A DNA stretch of 45,840 nucleotides. Origin: an uncultured Clostridia bacterium. GTDB taxonomy: Bacteria > Bacillota > Clostridia > TANB77 > CAG-508. Location of the stretch: NCBI GenBank assembly GCA_944387505.1, contig CALXFG010000013.1, forward strand, positions 1-45,840, given 5' to 3'. The notes under the pieces are model-generated. The model was given only the letters and a program-made list of their open reading frames with translations, was not told where the DNA came from and searched no databases. Positions 7,611 to 16,330 of this stretch are shown here, piece after piece (positions within the stretch are counted from its first letter, which is position 1; each line of letters begins with the position of its first letter). The position numbers and the translations under genes are program-made.

Positions 7611-8855
7611 TTAATTATTTTTATCTCTATACACTTTTACGATATCTTTAAATGTCATTTTGGTCCCATAATTTAATATCGCATTTGAATAAATCTTAAT
7701 AGCCACTTGTGCAATGATTAATATGGTAATCACTAATACTACAATGGATAATATTATCTCTGAAGTTGATGCAATTCCCATCATAATTCTAAATGGCATA
7801 CAGAATGGTGATGAAATTGGGAAAATGGCTGCAAATTGGTTCAATTCGCTTGTTGGATTCATCATAGTAAAATATGATAGATAGAATCCAACCACTGCCA
7901 ATATGGCAACAGGTGTATTAGCTGATTGTATATCTTCTGGTTTGCTTACTGTTGAACCTGTTAATGCATATAATAAAGCATAAGCAAAATATCCTAAGAT
8001 AAAGTATACAATTGTCATAATTCCTAAATATGGTGTCATCATTGACATATCTAAAACAGCATTTAACAATTCTGGATCTAAAAATACTTTAGCAGATATC
8101 AATGCTACACCTACAATCACACATATTTGTATTAATCCTACAATACCAATTCCTATTGTCTTTCCTAATACAATCGTTCTTGGTGATGTTGAGGTCACTA
8201 ATGTTTCCATAATTTTTGAGGTCTTTTCTGTGGTAATAGAGCTTGATACTTGATATGCACAGAAATAGATTGCGTAGAACAAAACAATAGATAACATCAT
8301 AATAACAAATAAGTTTCCACTGACTTCTTGCTCTTCCGTTTGTTCAATTGTAAACTCAAAATTTGGAGATAAACTTGCCATTTGTTCTTGTGTTAATCCC
8401 AATTTTGAAATCTGTAAATTTGTATATAGCGTATTTAATGCATTTATTAAATCTTCTGGAGCAGAAGCTACTTGTGTCATATTTTCTACAATATATCTTA
8501 ATTTATAGGTTCCATCTTCTTTTGGTTCAATAATCATGGCTTCATTTATATCATTATTTTCTATTCTTCCTTTTATATCATCAAAAGAAACTTCATTATT
8601 GGCAACTTGAACATTATATCCTAAATCCATTTGATTAATACTTTGTAATGTTCCTTCAAATAAATTCGTACTATCTACAATTAATATTTTTGTTTCTCCT
8701 ACATTTTCATTATCACCAATAATTGCTTTCATGATATTAGGAATGTTAATTCCTATAACAATTAATACTAAGATAATGAATGTTGATATGATAAAAGACT
8801 TTCTTTTTGCCATATCTTTTATCGTAAACGCAATAACTGTTTTTAAATCTCTCAT
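7611..8855 (-). CDS. ABC-2 type transporter permease (NatB/YhaP-like)
   Basis: A 414-residue ABC-2 permease of the COG1668 type. It has an N-terminal helix (IISTFIILVLIVIGINIPNIM), a large extracytoplasmic domain of about 150 residues, then five or six helices, beginning NLFVIMMLSIVLFYAIYFCAY, followed by the conserved cytoplasmic EKTSKIMETLVTSTSP motif. The ATG at 8855 is one base after the ATPase stop and has AAGGTGGGTG before it; an upstream in-frame ATG lies inside the ATPase gene. It forms an exporter with the upstream ATPase. NatAB exports sodium; the true substrate here is unknown. Confidence 0.88.
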   Translation of the reverse strand: MRDLKTVIAFTIKDMAKRKSFIISTFIILVLIVIGINIPNIMKAIIGDNENVGETKILIVDSTNLFEGTLQSINQMDLGYNVQVANNEVSFDDIKGRIENNDINEAMIIEPKEDGTYKLRYIVENMTQVASAPEDLINALNTLYTNLQISKLGLTQEQMASLSPNFEFTIEQTEEQEVSGNLFVIMMLSIVLFYAIYFCAYQVSSSITTEKTSKIMETLVTSTSPRTIVLGKTIGIGIVGLIQICVIVGVALISAKVFLDPELLNAVLDMSMMTPYLGIMTIVYFILGYFAYALLYALTGSTVSKPEDIQSANTPVAILAVVGFYLSYFTMMNPTSELNQFAAIFPISSPFCMPFRIMMGIASTSEIILSIVVLVITILIIAQVAIKIYSNAILNYGTKMTFKDIVKVYRDKNN

Positions 8856-8856
8856 A

Positions 8857-9747
8857 TTATTCACCCACCTTTTCAATAAAAATATCATTCAATGTTGGTT
8901 TCTTAATTTCAAACTTATCTACTTCTATATGATTTGTAACCAACTTTTCTAGCAATTGGTGAGCTTTTTCTTCAGAATCAATTTTAATGGAATATTCATT
9001 ATTTTTAGAAAACTCTATTTCCATATTGAATTCCTTAATGTATTCATCTATATTCTTGTCTGTTGATAGTTCTAATCGATTTGCTCTATATCCTTCTTTA
9101 ATTTCTTTTAAATTTCCTTTTAACACAGTTTTTCCTTTATTTAATATCAAAATGTCTGTACAAAACTCTTCAATAGATGCCATTTGATGACTAGACATGA
9201 TAATATATTTTCCCATCTTTACTAAATCAATAATGACATTTTTTAAGATTTCAGAGTTCACTGGGTCTAATCCACTAAATGGCTCATCTAGTACAATTAA
9301 TTCTGGGTCATGAATAATGGCTGTCATAAATTGAATCTTTTGTTGATTTCCTTTTGACAACTTTTCAGCTGGCATTGGTATATATTCTTCTACCTTTAAG
9401 ACCTTTGCCCATTTTTTAATTGCCGCATCTGCATCTTTTTGATTCATACCTTTTAATTTTGCAAAATACATCAATTGATCATATATTTTTGTTTTTGGAT
9501 AAACACCTCTTTCTTCTGGTAAATACCCAAAATTCACACTCTTTCTTTCAACTTTTTTTCCATTCCAGGTAATTTCACCTGTATCTTTTTTGATAATTCC
9601 AAGAAGCATTCTAATGGTTGTTGTTTTACCAGCACCATTTGTACCAAGTAATCCAAACACACCAGGTTTATTGACTTCAAATGAAATATTATCTACTGCT
9701 TGTTTCCCAACAAACTTCTTAGAAACATTTTCAAGTTTTAATCCCAT
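8857..9747 (-). CDS. ABC transporter ATP-binding protein (NatA/YhaQ-like)
   Basis: A 296-residue ABC ATPase with Walker A GTNGAGKTT (35-43), signature LSKGNQQ (130-136), Walker B LIVLDEPFSGLDP (150-162) and the switch His in SSHQM. The C-terminal 80 residues match the extra domain of COG4152 (YhaQ-like) exporter ATPases. It is translationally coupled to the permease, with one base between them. Its RBS abuts an inverted repeat of the RAYT unit, so that repeat lies in its 5' leader between promoter (9844-9872) and RBS. Confidence 0.9.
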   Translation of the reverse strand: MGLKLENVSKKFVGKQAVDNISFEVNKPGVFGLLGTNGAGKTTTIRMLLGIIKKDTGEITWNGKKVERKSVNFGYLPEERGVYPKTKIYDQLMYFAKLKGMNQKDADAAIKKWAKVLKVEEYIPMPAEKLSKGNQQKIQFMTAIIHDPELIVLDEPFSGLDPVNSEILKNVIIDLVKMGKYIIMSSHQMASIEEFCTDILILNKGKTVLKGNLKEIKEGYRANRLELSTDKNIDEYIKEFNMEIEFSKNNEYSIKIDSEEKAHQLLEKLVTNHIEVDKFEIKKPTLNDIFIEKVGE

Positions 9748-9762
9748 CTTTTATCCTCCTTT

Positions 9763-9816
9763 GGAACGTTAGGGACGTGCCAAATCGTTTCAAAATGAAA
9801 CGAAAGGGACAGACCT
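9763..9816 (+). repeat. Left REP end of the RAYT unit
   Basis: It reads GGAACGTTAGGGACGTGCC, then the hairpin TCGTTTCA-AAA-TGAAACGA (9785-9803), then AAGGGACAGACCT. It lies directly upstream of the AAAGGAGG of the ABC ATPase gene. Confidence 0.85.
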
Positions 9817-9843
9817 CGTTCTTTTTATCTTTAATTCTTATGT

Positions 9844-9872
9844 ATTATAATATTTAATTAATTCTTTTACAA
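9844..9872 (-). promoter_or_regulatory. Promoter of the ABC transporter genes
   Basis: TTGTAA (9867-9872) and TATAAT (9844-9849) are 17 bp apart. The transcript would run through the left REP copy before reaching the RBS. Confidence 0.6.
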
Positions 9873-9971
9873 TACTTTTTATGACAAATTAAGAGTTTTT
9901 TGTCATAAAAGTATCACTTGTTTTGTTTTTACTACAACATTATAAAGTTTAATAAAAAATTATAATGTTGT
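9872..9971 (-). terminator. Two hairpins downstream of the transposase gene
   Basis: The stem at 9934-9945/9960-9971 (ACAACATTATAA and complement) lies eight bases past the transposase stop and probably terminates it. A second, nearly perfect stem at 9872-9888/9899-9914 (ATACTTTT-ATGACAAA) follows and overlaps the -35 of the ABC promoter by one base. Confidence 0.6.
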
Positions 9972-9978
9972 AATTTTA

Positions 9979-10734
9979 TCATTCACCTTTTATATATCGA
10001 CTAATTGTTGTTTTAGATATATGTAATATATCTGCCAAAAACTTATGCGATATATTTGTATTTTCTTTTACATATTGTACAATCTTTTTCATTTCCTCTG
10101 TATTTTTACATATCATTAAGTCCTTTTCTTTTTCATAATTTTTTATTAATTCTTTAATAAATATTTCTGTATCCTCAAACGTATCTAAAAATTCTGCTTC
10201 TGCTATTATTTTTTGATTTTTTACATTTGGAAAATCAATCGAATTATTAATATTTTTATAAATTTTATCTAATGAAATCTCTGATATTTGACTAACTTGA
10301 AAATCTTTAAAATTAGAATAAATATATTTTTCCGGATTTAAAACAATTTTTGCTCTTACAGGATTATTAAAAATATATCTGATACAATTTAATAGTTGCT
10401 TTTCACTTAATATTGGTTGGCTTTTATATCGATTTCTAAAAACAATTCCTACTCTTTTATTTATATAATTGTAATACATTGCAAATTTTTCATTAATTGT
10501 TTTCATAAATTTACTCATGTTACTTATATTTTCTGTATGCAATAATATATGTGCATGGTTATTCATGATAGTAAAAGCAATCAAATTTATATTAAATTCA
10601 TTTAATTCTTTTTGTAATAGTTCTATATATTTCTTTTTACATCTATCTTCTTCAAAAATATATTCTTTGTTTATTCCTTGTGTCATATTATGAAAAAAAG
10701 TGGTTTCCATTTGATTTCTTGCAATTCTAGACAT
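9979..10734 (-). CDS. REP-associated tyrosine transposase (RAYT, Y1/TnpA-like)
   Basis: A 251-residue HUH endonuclease-type transposase. IMNNHAHILLHT supplies the His-hydrophobic-His pair (60-62), and CIRYIFNNPVRAKIV is the usual YIxxNPVRA segment where the catalytic Tyr lies (Tyr120 here). The C-terminal 45 residues (FLADILHISKTTISRYIKG) form a helix-turn-helix, as in the HTH-bearing RAYT subgroup. RAYTs are single-copy domesticated relatives of IS200/IS605 TnpA that recognise REP palindromes. The start follows AAAGGAG. Catalytic residues look intact, so the protein is plausibly active on the REP-like repeats found here. Confidence 0.88.
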   Translation of the reverse strand: MSRIARNQMETTFFHNMTQGINKEYIFEEDRCKKKYIELLQKELNEFNINLIAFTIMNNHAHILLHTENISNMSKFMKTINEKFAMYYNYINKRVGIVFRNRYKSQPILSEKQLLNCIRYIFNNPVRAKIVLNPEKYIYSNFKDFQVSQISEISLDKIYKNINNSIDFPNVKNQKIIAEAEFLDTFEDTEIFIKELIKNYEKEKDLMICKNTEEMKKIVQYVKENTNISHKFLADILHISKTTISRYIKGE

Positions 10735-10805
10735 AAACTCTCCTTTGAAATAAAATTATTTTGATAAAACTTTAATTATTATATTTGATTATATAACTAT
10801 TTGAT

Positions 10806-10834
10806 ATAATATTACATTTTTTTCCATTTGTCAA
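10806..10834 (-). promoter_or_regulatory. SigA promoter of the RAYT gene
   Basis: A consensus TTGACA (10829-10834) and TATTAT (10806-10811) are 17 bp apart on the minus strand, about 65 bp ahead of the RBS, so the transposase has its own strong promoter. Confidence 0.7.
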
Positions 10835-10842
10835 CTAAAATA

Positions 10843-10890
10843 AAAAGGACATACCTACTCAAATGTTTGTATTTTTAGATATATCCTTTT
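10843..10890 (-). terminator. Terminator of ileS
   Basis: AAAAGGATATATCTA pairs imperfectly with TAGGTATGTCCTTTT around an 18-base loop and is followed by TATTTTAG on the minus strand. It lies inside the RAYT unit, beyond the right REP copy. Confidence 0.6.
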
Positions 10891-10939
10891 CATTTTTATT
10901 CATTCTTTTGTCATTTCCAATATAACCAAATCATTCTTT

Positions 10940-10993
10940 AGGTCTGTCACTTTCGTTCCATTTTGAAACGATTTGACACGTCCCTAACGTTCC
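10940..10993 (-). repeat. Right REP end of the RAYT unit (contains the ileS stop codon)
   Basis: An inverted copy of 9763-9816 with three mismatches in 54. On the minus strand it begins GGAACGTTAG, in which GAA-CGT-TAG are the last two sense codons and the stop of ileS. Confidence 0.88.
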
Positions 10994-13900
10994 ACATCAA
11001 TCTTCAAATTCTCTCCATTAATATTTGTATCTGTGTAGTTTCTTCCTTCTTCGTCATAGAAGATGTTGTCTGCTAATGTGTCATGTTTGATGGTTTCTTC
11101 GTATTTTTTGATAACAGCTTCTACTTTTTCATTTTCTGCTACATATAGATTGATTCTGTCTAATACTTCAAATCCACTGTCTTTTCTCATGTTTTGTACT
11201 TTTGATAATACTTCTCTTAAGACACCTTCTTCTGCTAGTTCTGGTGTGATGGTTGTGTCTAATACAACACCGATTTCTCCTTCTCCACTGAAGGCAAATC
11301 CAGCTTTACCTTGCATAGTGACTAATAGATTTTCTGCATTTAATCCAATTTGTGTGTCATCGATTTCAATATATTCTACTCCACCATTTTTTACAGTGTT
11401 TGCTAAGTCCATTTGATTTTTCTTTGCAATGGCTTCTTTTATTTTTGGTATTAGTCTACCATATTCTTTTCCTAAGACTGGTAAATTTGGTTTGATTTCA
11501 AAGTTTACATATTCAGACATTTCTGCTCCTAATACTACTTCTTTTACATTTAGTTCTTCTTTAACAATGTCTGCATAGTATTCTGGAAGTGTATCTATTG
11601 AGATTAACATTTCTGATAATGGTTGTCTGTTTTTGATGTTTACAGAATTTCTTGCACTTCTTCCTAGTTTTACTATTCTGTATGCTAAGTCCATTTCTTT
11701 TTCTAAGTCTTTATCGATTACTTTTTCATCGACTTCTGGCCATGAACATAAATGGATACTTTCAGGTGCTGTTTTATCTAAACTAACCACTAAGTTTTGA
11801 TAGATTTCTTCTGTCATGAATGGTACAAATGGTGCTGATACTTTGCATAAGTCTACTAATACTTTATATAGTGTTACATATGCTCCAATCTTGTCATCTG
11901 TTAATTCTTGACTCCAGAATCTTTCTCTGTTTCTTCTTACGTACCAGTTTGATAAACTGTCTGTAAATTCTTCTATTTCTAATGCTGCTCCTGTAATGTC
12001 ATAGCTATCTAATTTGTGATCAACATCTTTGATTAATGTATTTAATTTTGAAATAATCCATTTATCCATAACATTTGTTACTTTGAAATCTTTATATTTT
12101 AATGGATTGAATTGGTCTATTTCTGCATATAACACATAGAAAGAATATACATTCCATAATGTACTTAAAAATCCTCTTTGTGTTTCTTTTACATTATCTA
12201 ATGATAATCTTGTTGGTAGCCATGGCGCACTACATGTATAGAAATGCCATCTTGTTGCATCTGCACCAACTGTGTTTAATAATTCCATTGGGTCTACACC
12301 ATTTCCTTTTGATTTAGACATTTTTTGTCCTTTTTCGTCTAAGACATGTCCTAAAACTACACAGTTTTCAAATGGTGATCTATTAAATAATGCTGTTCCT
12401 ACTGCTGTTAGTGTATAGAACCATCCTCTTGTTTGGTCAACTGCTTCTGAAATAAATTGTGCTGGGAAGTTGTTGTCAAACATTTCTTTATTTTCAAATG
12501 GATAATGCCATTGTGCAAAAGGCATTGAACCTGAGTCAAACCAACAGTCGATAACTTCTTTTGCTCTTTTCATTTTCTTTCCACATTTTGGACATTTCAA
12601 ATATACATTATCAATATATGGTTTATGCAATTCTATATCATCTGGTACATCAATACCTTTTTCTTTTAATTCTGCAATTGAACCAATGCATTCTTGATGT
12701 CCACAATTCTCATCTTCACAAGTCCAGATTGGTAGTGGTGTTCCCCAATATCTATCTCTTGAAATTCCCCAGTCAATAACATTTTCTAGGAATTTTCCAA
12801 ATCTTCCTGTTTTAATCGTTTCTGGATACCAATTCACTTTGCTGTTATTTTCAACTAATTCATCTCTTAGTTTACTCATAGCAACAAACCAGCTTTCTTT
12901 TGGATAATATAAAAGTGGTGTATCACATCTCCAGCAATGTGGATATGAGTGCATATGTTTTTCTTTGCTGAATAATTTATTTTCTTGTTTTAGCCATTTA
13001 CAAATATCTTCATTACAATCTCTTACAAATCTTCCAGCCCATGGCTCTACTTCTTTTACAAATTTTCCTTCTTTGTCTACTAGGTTGATAAATGTGATAC
13101 CATTTTGTTTTGCAACATAGCTATCATCTTCACCATAAGCAGGTGCAATATGAACAATACCTGTACCATCTGTTAATGTTACATAATCTCCATGAATGAC
13201 TTCAAATGCTTTTCCTTCTACTTCTCCAAATGGCATTAATCTTTCATATTTTGTACCTAATAATTCTTCACCTTTAAATGTTTTTACAACATCATATGGT
13301 GTTTCTTTTAATACAGTTTCTAGTAAATCTTTTGCTAAAATATAGTTTTCATATACTGGTTCATCATCTGTTCCAATATTTGCTTTTACTTCTGCATATT
13401 CATATGATTTATTAACACATAATGCTAAGTTTGATGGTAATGTCCATGGAGTTGTTGTCCATGCTAAGATGTATGTGTTATCTTTTCCAACTACTTTGAA
13501 TTTCGCAATACATGTTAAGTCTTTTACATCTTTGTATCCTTGTGCTACTTCGTGTGATGATAAAGCTGTTCCACATCTTGGGCAATATGGCATAACTTTA
13601 TGTCCTTCATAAAGTAATCCTTTTTCCCACATTTGTTTTAAAGCCCACCATACAGATTCAATATATTCATTATGATAAGTAACATATGGATTGTCCATAT
13701 CTACCCAGAATCCAACTTTATTTGTCATTTCTTCCCATAAATGAACATATTCAAAAACGCTTTCTTTACATTGTTTTACGAATTTTTCTACACCATATTC
13801 TTCGATTTGTTGTTTTCCTGAAATACCTAACTTTTTCTCTATTTCTAGTTCTACTGGTAATCCATGTGTATCCCAACCAGCTTTTCTGATAACTCTATAT

Positions 13901-14127
13901 CCTTTCATGACTTTATATCTTGGAATTAAGTCTTTCATAACTCTTGTTTCAATATGTCCAACATGTGGTTTTCCATTTGCTGTTGGAGGTCCATCATAAA
14001 AGGTAAAATATCTTTTTCCTTGATTTCCGTTAAGGCTTTTCTTTATGATGTCTTTGTCCTTCCACATTTTGGCAACATCATTTTCCATTCCGACAAAACC
14101 ATTTTGCAATTCTACTTTTTTGTACAT
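10984..14127 (-). CDS. ileS: Isoleucyl-tRNA synthetase, type 2 (eukaryote/archaeal-like)
   Basis: A 1047-residue IleRS charging tRNA-Ile. The HIGH motif is NGKPHVGH (51-58), KMSKS is KMSKSKGNG (602-610), and the editing CP1 domain includes [15 protein letters not shown]. Zinc-binding Cys pairs appear at CPRC (182-185) and CPKC (512-515). The [18 protein letters not shown] segment and overall architecture match the IleRS2 class, which is typically mupirocin-insensitive, rather than the common bacterial type 1. The start follows AAAGGAGG. Expression is under a T-box. Its last two codons and stop are contributed by a REP sequence. Confidence 0.95.
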   Translation of the reverse strand: MYKKVELQNGFVGMENDVAKMWKDKDIIKKSLNGNQGKRYFTFYDGPPTANGKPHVGHIETRVMKDLIPRYKVMKGYRVIRKAGWDTHGLPVELEIEKKLGISGKQQIEEYGVEKFVKQCKESVFEYVHLWEEMTNKVGFWVDMDNPYVTYHNEYIESVWWALKQMWEKGLLYEGHKVMPYCPRCGTALSSHEVAQGYKDVKDLTCIAKFKVVGKDNTYILAWTTTPWTLPSNLALCVNKSYEYAEVKANIGTDDEPVYENYILAKDLLETVLKETPYDVVKTFKGEELLGTKYERLMPFGEVEGKAFEVIHGDYVTLTDGTGIVHIAPAYGEDDSYVAKQNGITFINLVDKEGKFVKEVEPWAGRFVRDCNEDICKWLKQENKLFSKEKHMHSYPHCWRCDTPLLYYPKESWFVAMSKLRDELVENNSKVNWYPETIKTGRFGKFLENVIDWGISRDRYWGTPLPIWTCEDENCGHQECIGSIAELKEKGIDVPDDIELHKPYIDNVYLKCPKCGKKMKRAKEVIDCWFDSGSMPFAQWHYPFENKEMFDNNFPAQFISEAVDQTRGWFYTLTAVGTALFNRSPFENCVVLGHVLDEKGQKMSKSKGNGVDPMELLNTVGADATRWHFYTCSAPWLPTRLSLDNVKETQRGFLSTLWNVYSFYVLYAEIDQFNPLKYKDFKVTNVMDKWIISKLNTLIKDVDHKLDSYDITGAALEIEEFTDSLSNWYVRRNRERFWSQELTDDKIGAYVTLYKVLVDLCKVSAPFVPFMTEEIYQNLVVSLDKTAPESIHLCSWPEVDEKVIDKDLEKEMDLAYRIVKLGRSARNSVNIKNRQPLSEMLISIDTLPEYYADIVKEELNVKEVVLGAEMSEYVNFEIKPNLPVLGKEYGRLIPKIKEAIAKKNQMDLANTVKNGGVEYIEIDDTQIGLNAENLLVTMQGKAGFAFSGEGEIGVVLDTTITPELAEEGVLREVLSKVQNMRKDSGFEVLDRINLYVAENEKVEAVIKKYEETIKHDTLADNIFYDEEGRNYTDTNINGENLKIDVER

Positions 14128-14196
14128 ACAAATTCCTCCTTTATATTTTTTATGTTTTTAAAATTATAAACTTTTATTTATAAGATGCTGATTTTC

Positions 14197-14273
14197 ATTG
14201 TATAGGAAAAATCGACTTTTATCTTGGCCTTGTTTAAGATTTTTCCGTATACAACAAGGTTAAGCTTCTTATA
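14197..14273. repeat. Dispersed palindromic repeat, GTATAGG family (copy A)
   Basis: A 77-bp element: GTATAGGAAAAATC pairs with GATTTTTCC-GTATAC, with TTTTATCTTG between the arms and a tail ending AAGCTTCTTATAT. Related copies are at 19642, 28070 and 32655, all in this orientation. This one lies between the T-box terminator and the ileS start. Confidence 0.8.
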
Positions 14274-14277
14274 TTCG

Positions 14278-14341
14278 TGAAGTACTGCGAAGCAGTCTTC
14301 ACATTTGTGCGTCGAAATCTTTGATTTCGCTAACGCACGCT
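14278..14341. repeat. Pair of GC-richer hairpins in the ileS leader
   Basis: GTGAAG-TACTGC-GAA-GCAGT-CTTCAC is followed by GTGCGT-CGAAATC-TTT-GATTTCG-CTA-ACGCAC. Both are strong stems with 3-base loops and stand out from the AT-rich surroundings. They lie directly beside copy A and may belong to a larger composite repeat. Confidence 0.65.
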
Positions 14342-14360
14342 TTTCTTATTTGTTTTAATC

Positions 14361-14626
14361 AAAAAAAGCTATTTACATCCTATAACTTAGGACGAAATAG
14401 CTTTACTTTCCGCGGTACCACCTATTTTAACCAATTAATTCTCTTTTAATTAGTTCTCTCATTTATCTTTAACGCAGATTTACGACTATACTTACTTTCA
14501 TTTCAGTTTAGTAACAGTTAGGGGATAATAAATAGAATTTACTTACCAAATTCACAGCTACCTTTGGCTCTCTTTAAGATATTATGCCATTTATCGTGTC
14601 CTGACTATTGTTTTTTCTATATTATG
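14361..14626 (-). ncRNA. T-box riboswitch of ileS
   Basis: On the minus strand the conserved T-box sequence GGTGGTACCGCGG lies at 14410-14422 (reverse complement), preceded by about 200 nt of stem I region that includes AAGAGAGCC and GGTAGCTGTGAATTTGGTAA. It is followed by a terminator hairpin at 14361-14404 (AAAGCTATTT...AAATAGCTTTTTTT). Uncharged tRNA-Ile would stabilise the antiterminator and allow ileS transcription. An ATC in the 3' side of stem I (TTATTATCCCC) is a plausible Ile specifier. The 3' part shares TTTAATTAG/CTAATTAAA pairings. Confidence 0.92.
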
Positions 14627-14632
14627 TTCATT

Positions 14633-14660
14633 ATTATATCATGTTTTTTAGATTTTTCAA
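14633..14660 (-). promoter_or_regulatory. Promoter of the T-box/ileS transcript
   Basis: TTGAAA (14655-14660) and TATAAT (14633-14638) are 16 bp apart on the minus strand, with the transcript start near 14626. Confidence 0.65.
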
Positions 14661-14742
14661 GTGATTTTTGATTATTTTATGAATTTTCTAAAATGAATCA
14701 TCATACTTTTTGATTATATTCACGAATTTATTTGTCCATCTA

Positions 14743-15421
14743 TTACAATTCTTTAATTTCTTCTTCAGTTAAACCTGTTATCTCAATTATATATGCAATA
14801 TCTGTACCTTTTTCTTTCATTTTCTTAGCAATTTCTTTTCTATCTTGTTTTTTGCCTTCTTCTATCCCTTTTCTTCTTGCTTCATACATTTCTGTGTTAT
14901 AGGTTAACCTACTCCTTTCTCTAATTTCATATAATTCTCTTTCGTATTCATCTGCACTCATTTGTGTTAATTGTTCTACTGCTTCTTTAATTTCTTCATT
15001 CTCTTTTTTGCATTCTTCCATCATTTTTCTATCTCCCCCAATCACATATAACCATTTTTCTAGTAAATCTGCTACCTTTAGTTTCTTTTTCTTAAACTTT
15101 GGTAATTCTATGATATAGTATTTTACCATGTCTGTTAAATATTCTTCTTCTTTTCCATATCCCATATTGACGTATCTGATTTCTTCTGTTTTCTCATATT
15201 TTAGCATGGCTAAACTTAAGTATGCATTTCTTTTTACAACATTATCATTTATGATACATATCACAATTGTATCTTTTGCTTTTTGATATTTTTCTGATAC
15301 TTTTATTTCTCCTGCTATTAGCTTTGCATTATATACCACCTTTTCCAAATATTCTTTTGAATACATAATCATTTGATAATGGTAGCATATCTACTTCTTT
15401 TAATTTGTTTAAATTGCTCAT
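14743..15421 (-). pseudogene. Rpn family (PD-(D/E)XK) nuclease/putative transposase, internally deleted and frameshifted
   Basis: The N-terminal piece starts at 15421 after AAAGGAG, reads MSNLNKLKEVDMLPLSNDY and VFKRIFGKGGI, then stops. LPLSNDYVFKRIFG is the characteristic Rpn start. The reading then resumes in another frame as a 209-residue piece (from 15372) beginning YSKEYLEKVVYNAKL and running to the usual Rpn C-terminus: LPKFKKKK, a charged coiled coil, and the terminal EEGKKQDRKEIAKKMKEKG...ITGLTEEEIKEL. About 80 residues holding the nuclease core are missing, so the gene should be inactive. A TTGAAT-17-TAGAAT promoter (15437-15465) remains. The C-terminal piece could still be translated. 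Confidence 0.75.
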
Positions 15422-15429
15422 TTATCTTC

Positions 15430-15785
15430 TCCTTTCATTCTATCAAGTTTCTTCTGCTTATTCAACAAACAAATCTGATTTTTCTTTATAAAAATACATT
15501 AGAAATATTTTTATTAATACTAATCTATTTTTAAGTTACGATATAATATAAAAGTCACAATATATAGGAATTTTAAAAAGATATAAAATAATAGAAGTTC
15601 ATTAATAAAAATATGAAATAAAACTAAAAAACTTAAAAAATAGACAAAAAATTAAGAAGATGAAATTATACATTATTTATTTTATTATTAAATTATATGA
15701 ACATTTGTGAAAAACAATTTTAGATAAAAATATCATTTAATTAAACTTTTTCTTATGCTGAATACTAAATTTTATGAATAAAAAT
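15430..15785. other. AT-rich gap without a gene
   Basis: Apart from the promoter remnant at 15437-15465, these 350 bases hold only AT-rich low-complexity sequence with short A/T runs. I see no ORF with an RBS and no clear structure. Confidence 0.6.
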
Positions 15786-15828
15786 ATCTCTAATTATATT
15801 TCCATTATCTTACAATATAATTAGAGAT
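15786..15828 (-). terminator. Terminator of the 139-residue membrane protein gene
   Basis: A perfect 15-bp stem, ATCTCTAATTATATT and complement, with a 13-base loop is followed on the minus strand by ATTTTTATT. Confidence 0.7.
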
Positions 15829-15864
15829 TTTGCAATATATTCATATAAATTTATGTATTGCATT

Positions 15865-16284
15865 TTAAAATATTTTATTAAATTGTGTTCCTACCCAACT
15901 CCAATAAATTCCTAATCCTATGATAGTTGCTAATATATTCATTAAAAGATATATTTTCGTACTAGCTTTCCCTTTTCGTTTCATATATATATTAATAGGA
16001 ACTAATAATAATAAATAAACAACAAATAGAAACAAGCCTATCATGGCATTTAAACCTTCTTCACTTTCTGGTACATAATATCCACTTCCCTTAGGCTGGT
16101 TTGAAAAGAACATATAAAATAATATAAAAAATATAGTATCCATAAATCCCATAAAACCATTAAATATGACAGATAATGTTGACATGATATATTTTTTTGG
16201 TTTTTCTTTAAATTTTATGAATCCAATGATTACACAAATCAATATATAAATCATTAATCCTGCTAATATTTTTAATAATACCAT
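15865..16284 (-). CDS. Hypothetical four-helix membrane protein
   Basis: A 139-residue protein I do not recognise. Four hydrophobic segments are visible: LLKILAGLMIYILICVIIGF (3-22), a weaker one around TLSVIFNGFMGFMDTIFFILFYMFF (36-60), AMIGLFLFVVYLLLLVPINIY (80-100) and KIYLLMNILATIIGLGIYW (110-128). Basic residues cluster between helices (FKEKPKK, MKRKGKAS), consistent with cytoplasmic loops. The start follows AAAGGGG. It lies 46 bp downstream of a second small membrane protein gene and may be cotranscribed with it. No catalytic motif is visible. Confidence 0.65.
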   Translation of the reverse strand: MVLLKILAGLMIYILICVIIGFIKFKEKPKKYIMSTLSVIFNGFMGFMDTIFFILFYMFFSNQPKGSGYYVPESEEGLNAMIGLFLFVVYLLLLVPINIYMKRKGKASTKIYLLMNILATIIGLGIYWSWVGTQFNKIF

Positions 16285-16330
16285 TTCTTTTCCCCTTTTC
16301 CATATATATTCTTTTGTTAAGATTTATAAC

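Larger units (their letters stand above)
9762..10994 (-). mobile_element. RAYT (REP-associated tyrosine transposase) unit with 54-bp inverted ends
   Basis: A 1.23-kb unit consisting of one Y1-family transposase gene between two inverted copies of a 54-bp sequence (9763-9816 and 10940-10993, three mismatches). Each copy contains an internal hairpin. It is wedged between ileS, whose last codons lie in the right copy, and the ABC ATPase gene, whose RBS touches the left copy. It also encloses the ileS terminator and the ATPase promoter, so it is not a clean insertion-sequence cassette. Related sequences occur elsewhere in the window. No target duplication was identified. Confidence 0.75.

Noticed and set aside
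9762-10994. A classical insertion sequence with target duplication
   Set aside because: The transposase is of the RAYT type, the ends are REP palindromes, the unit contains a neighbour's terminator and promoter, and no flanking duplication was found.
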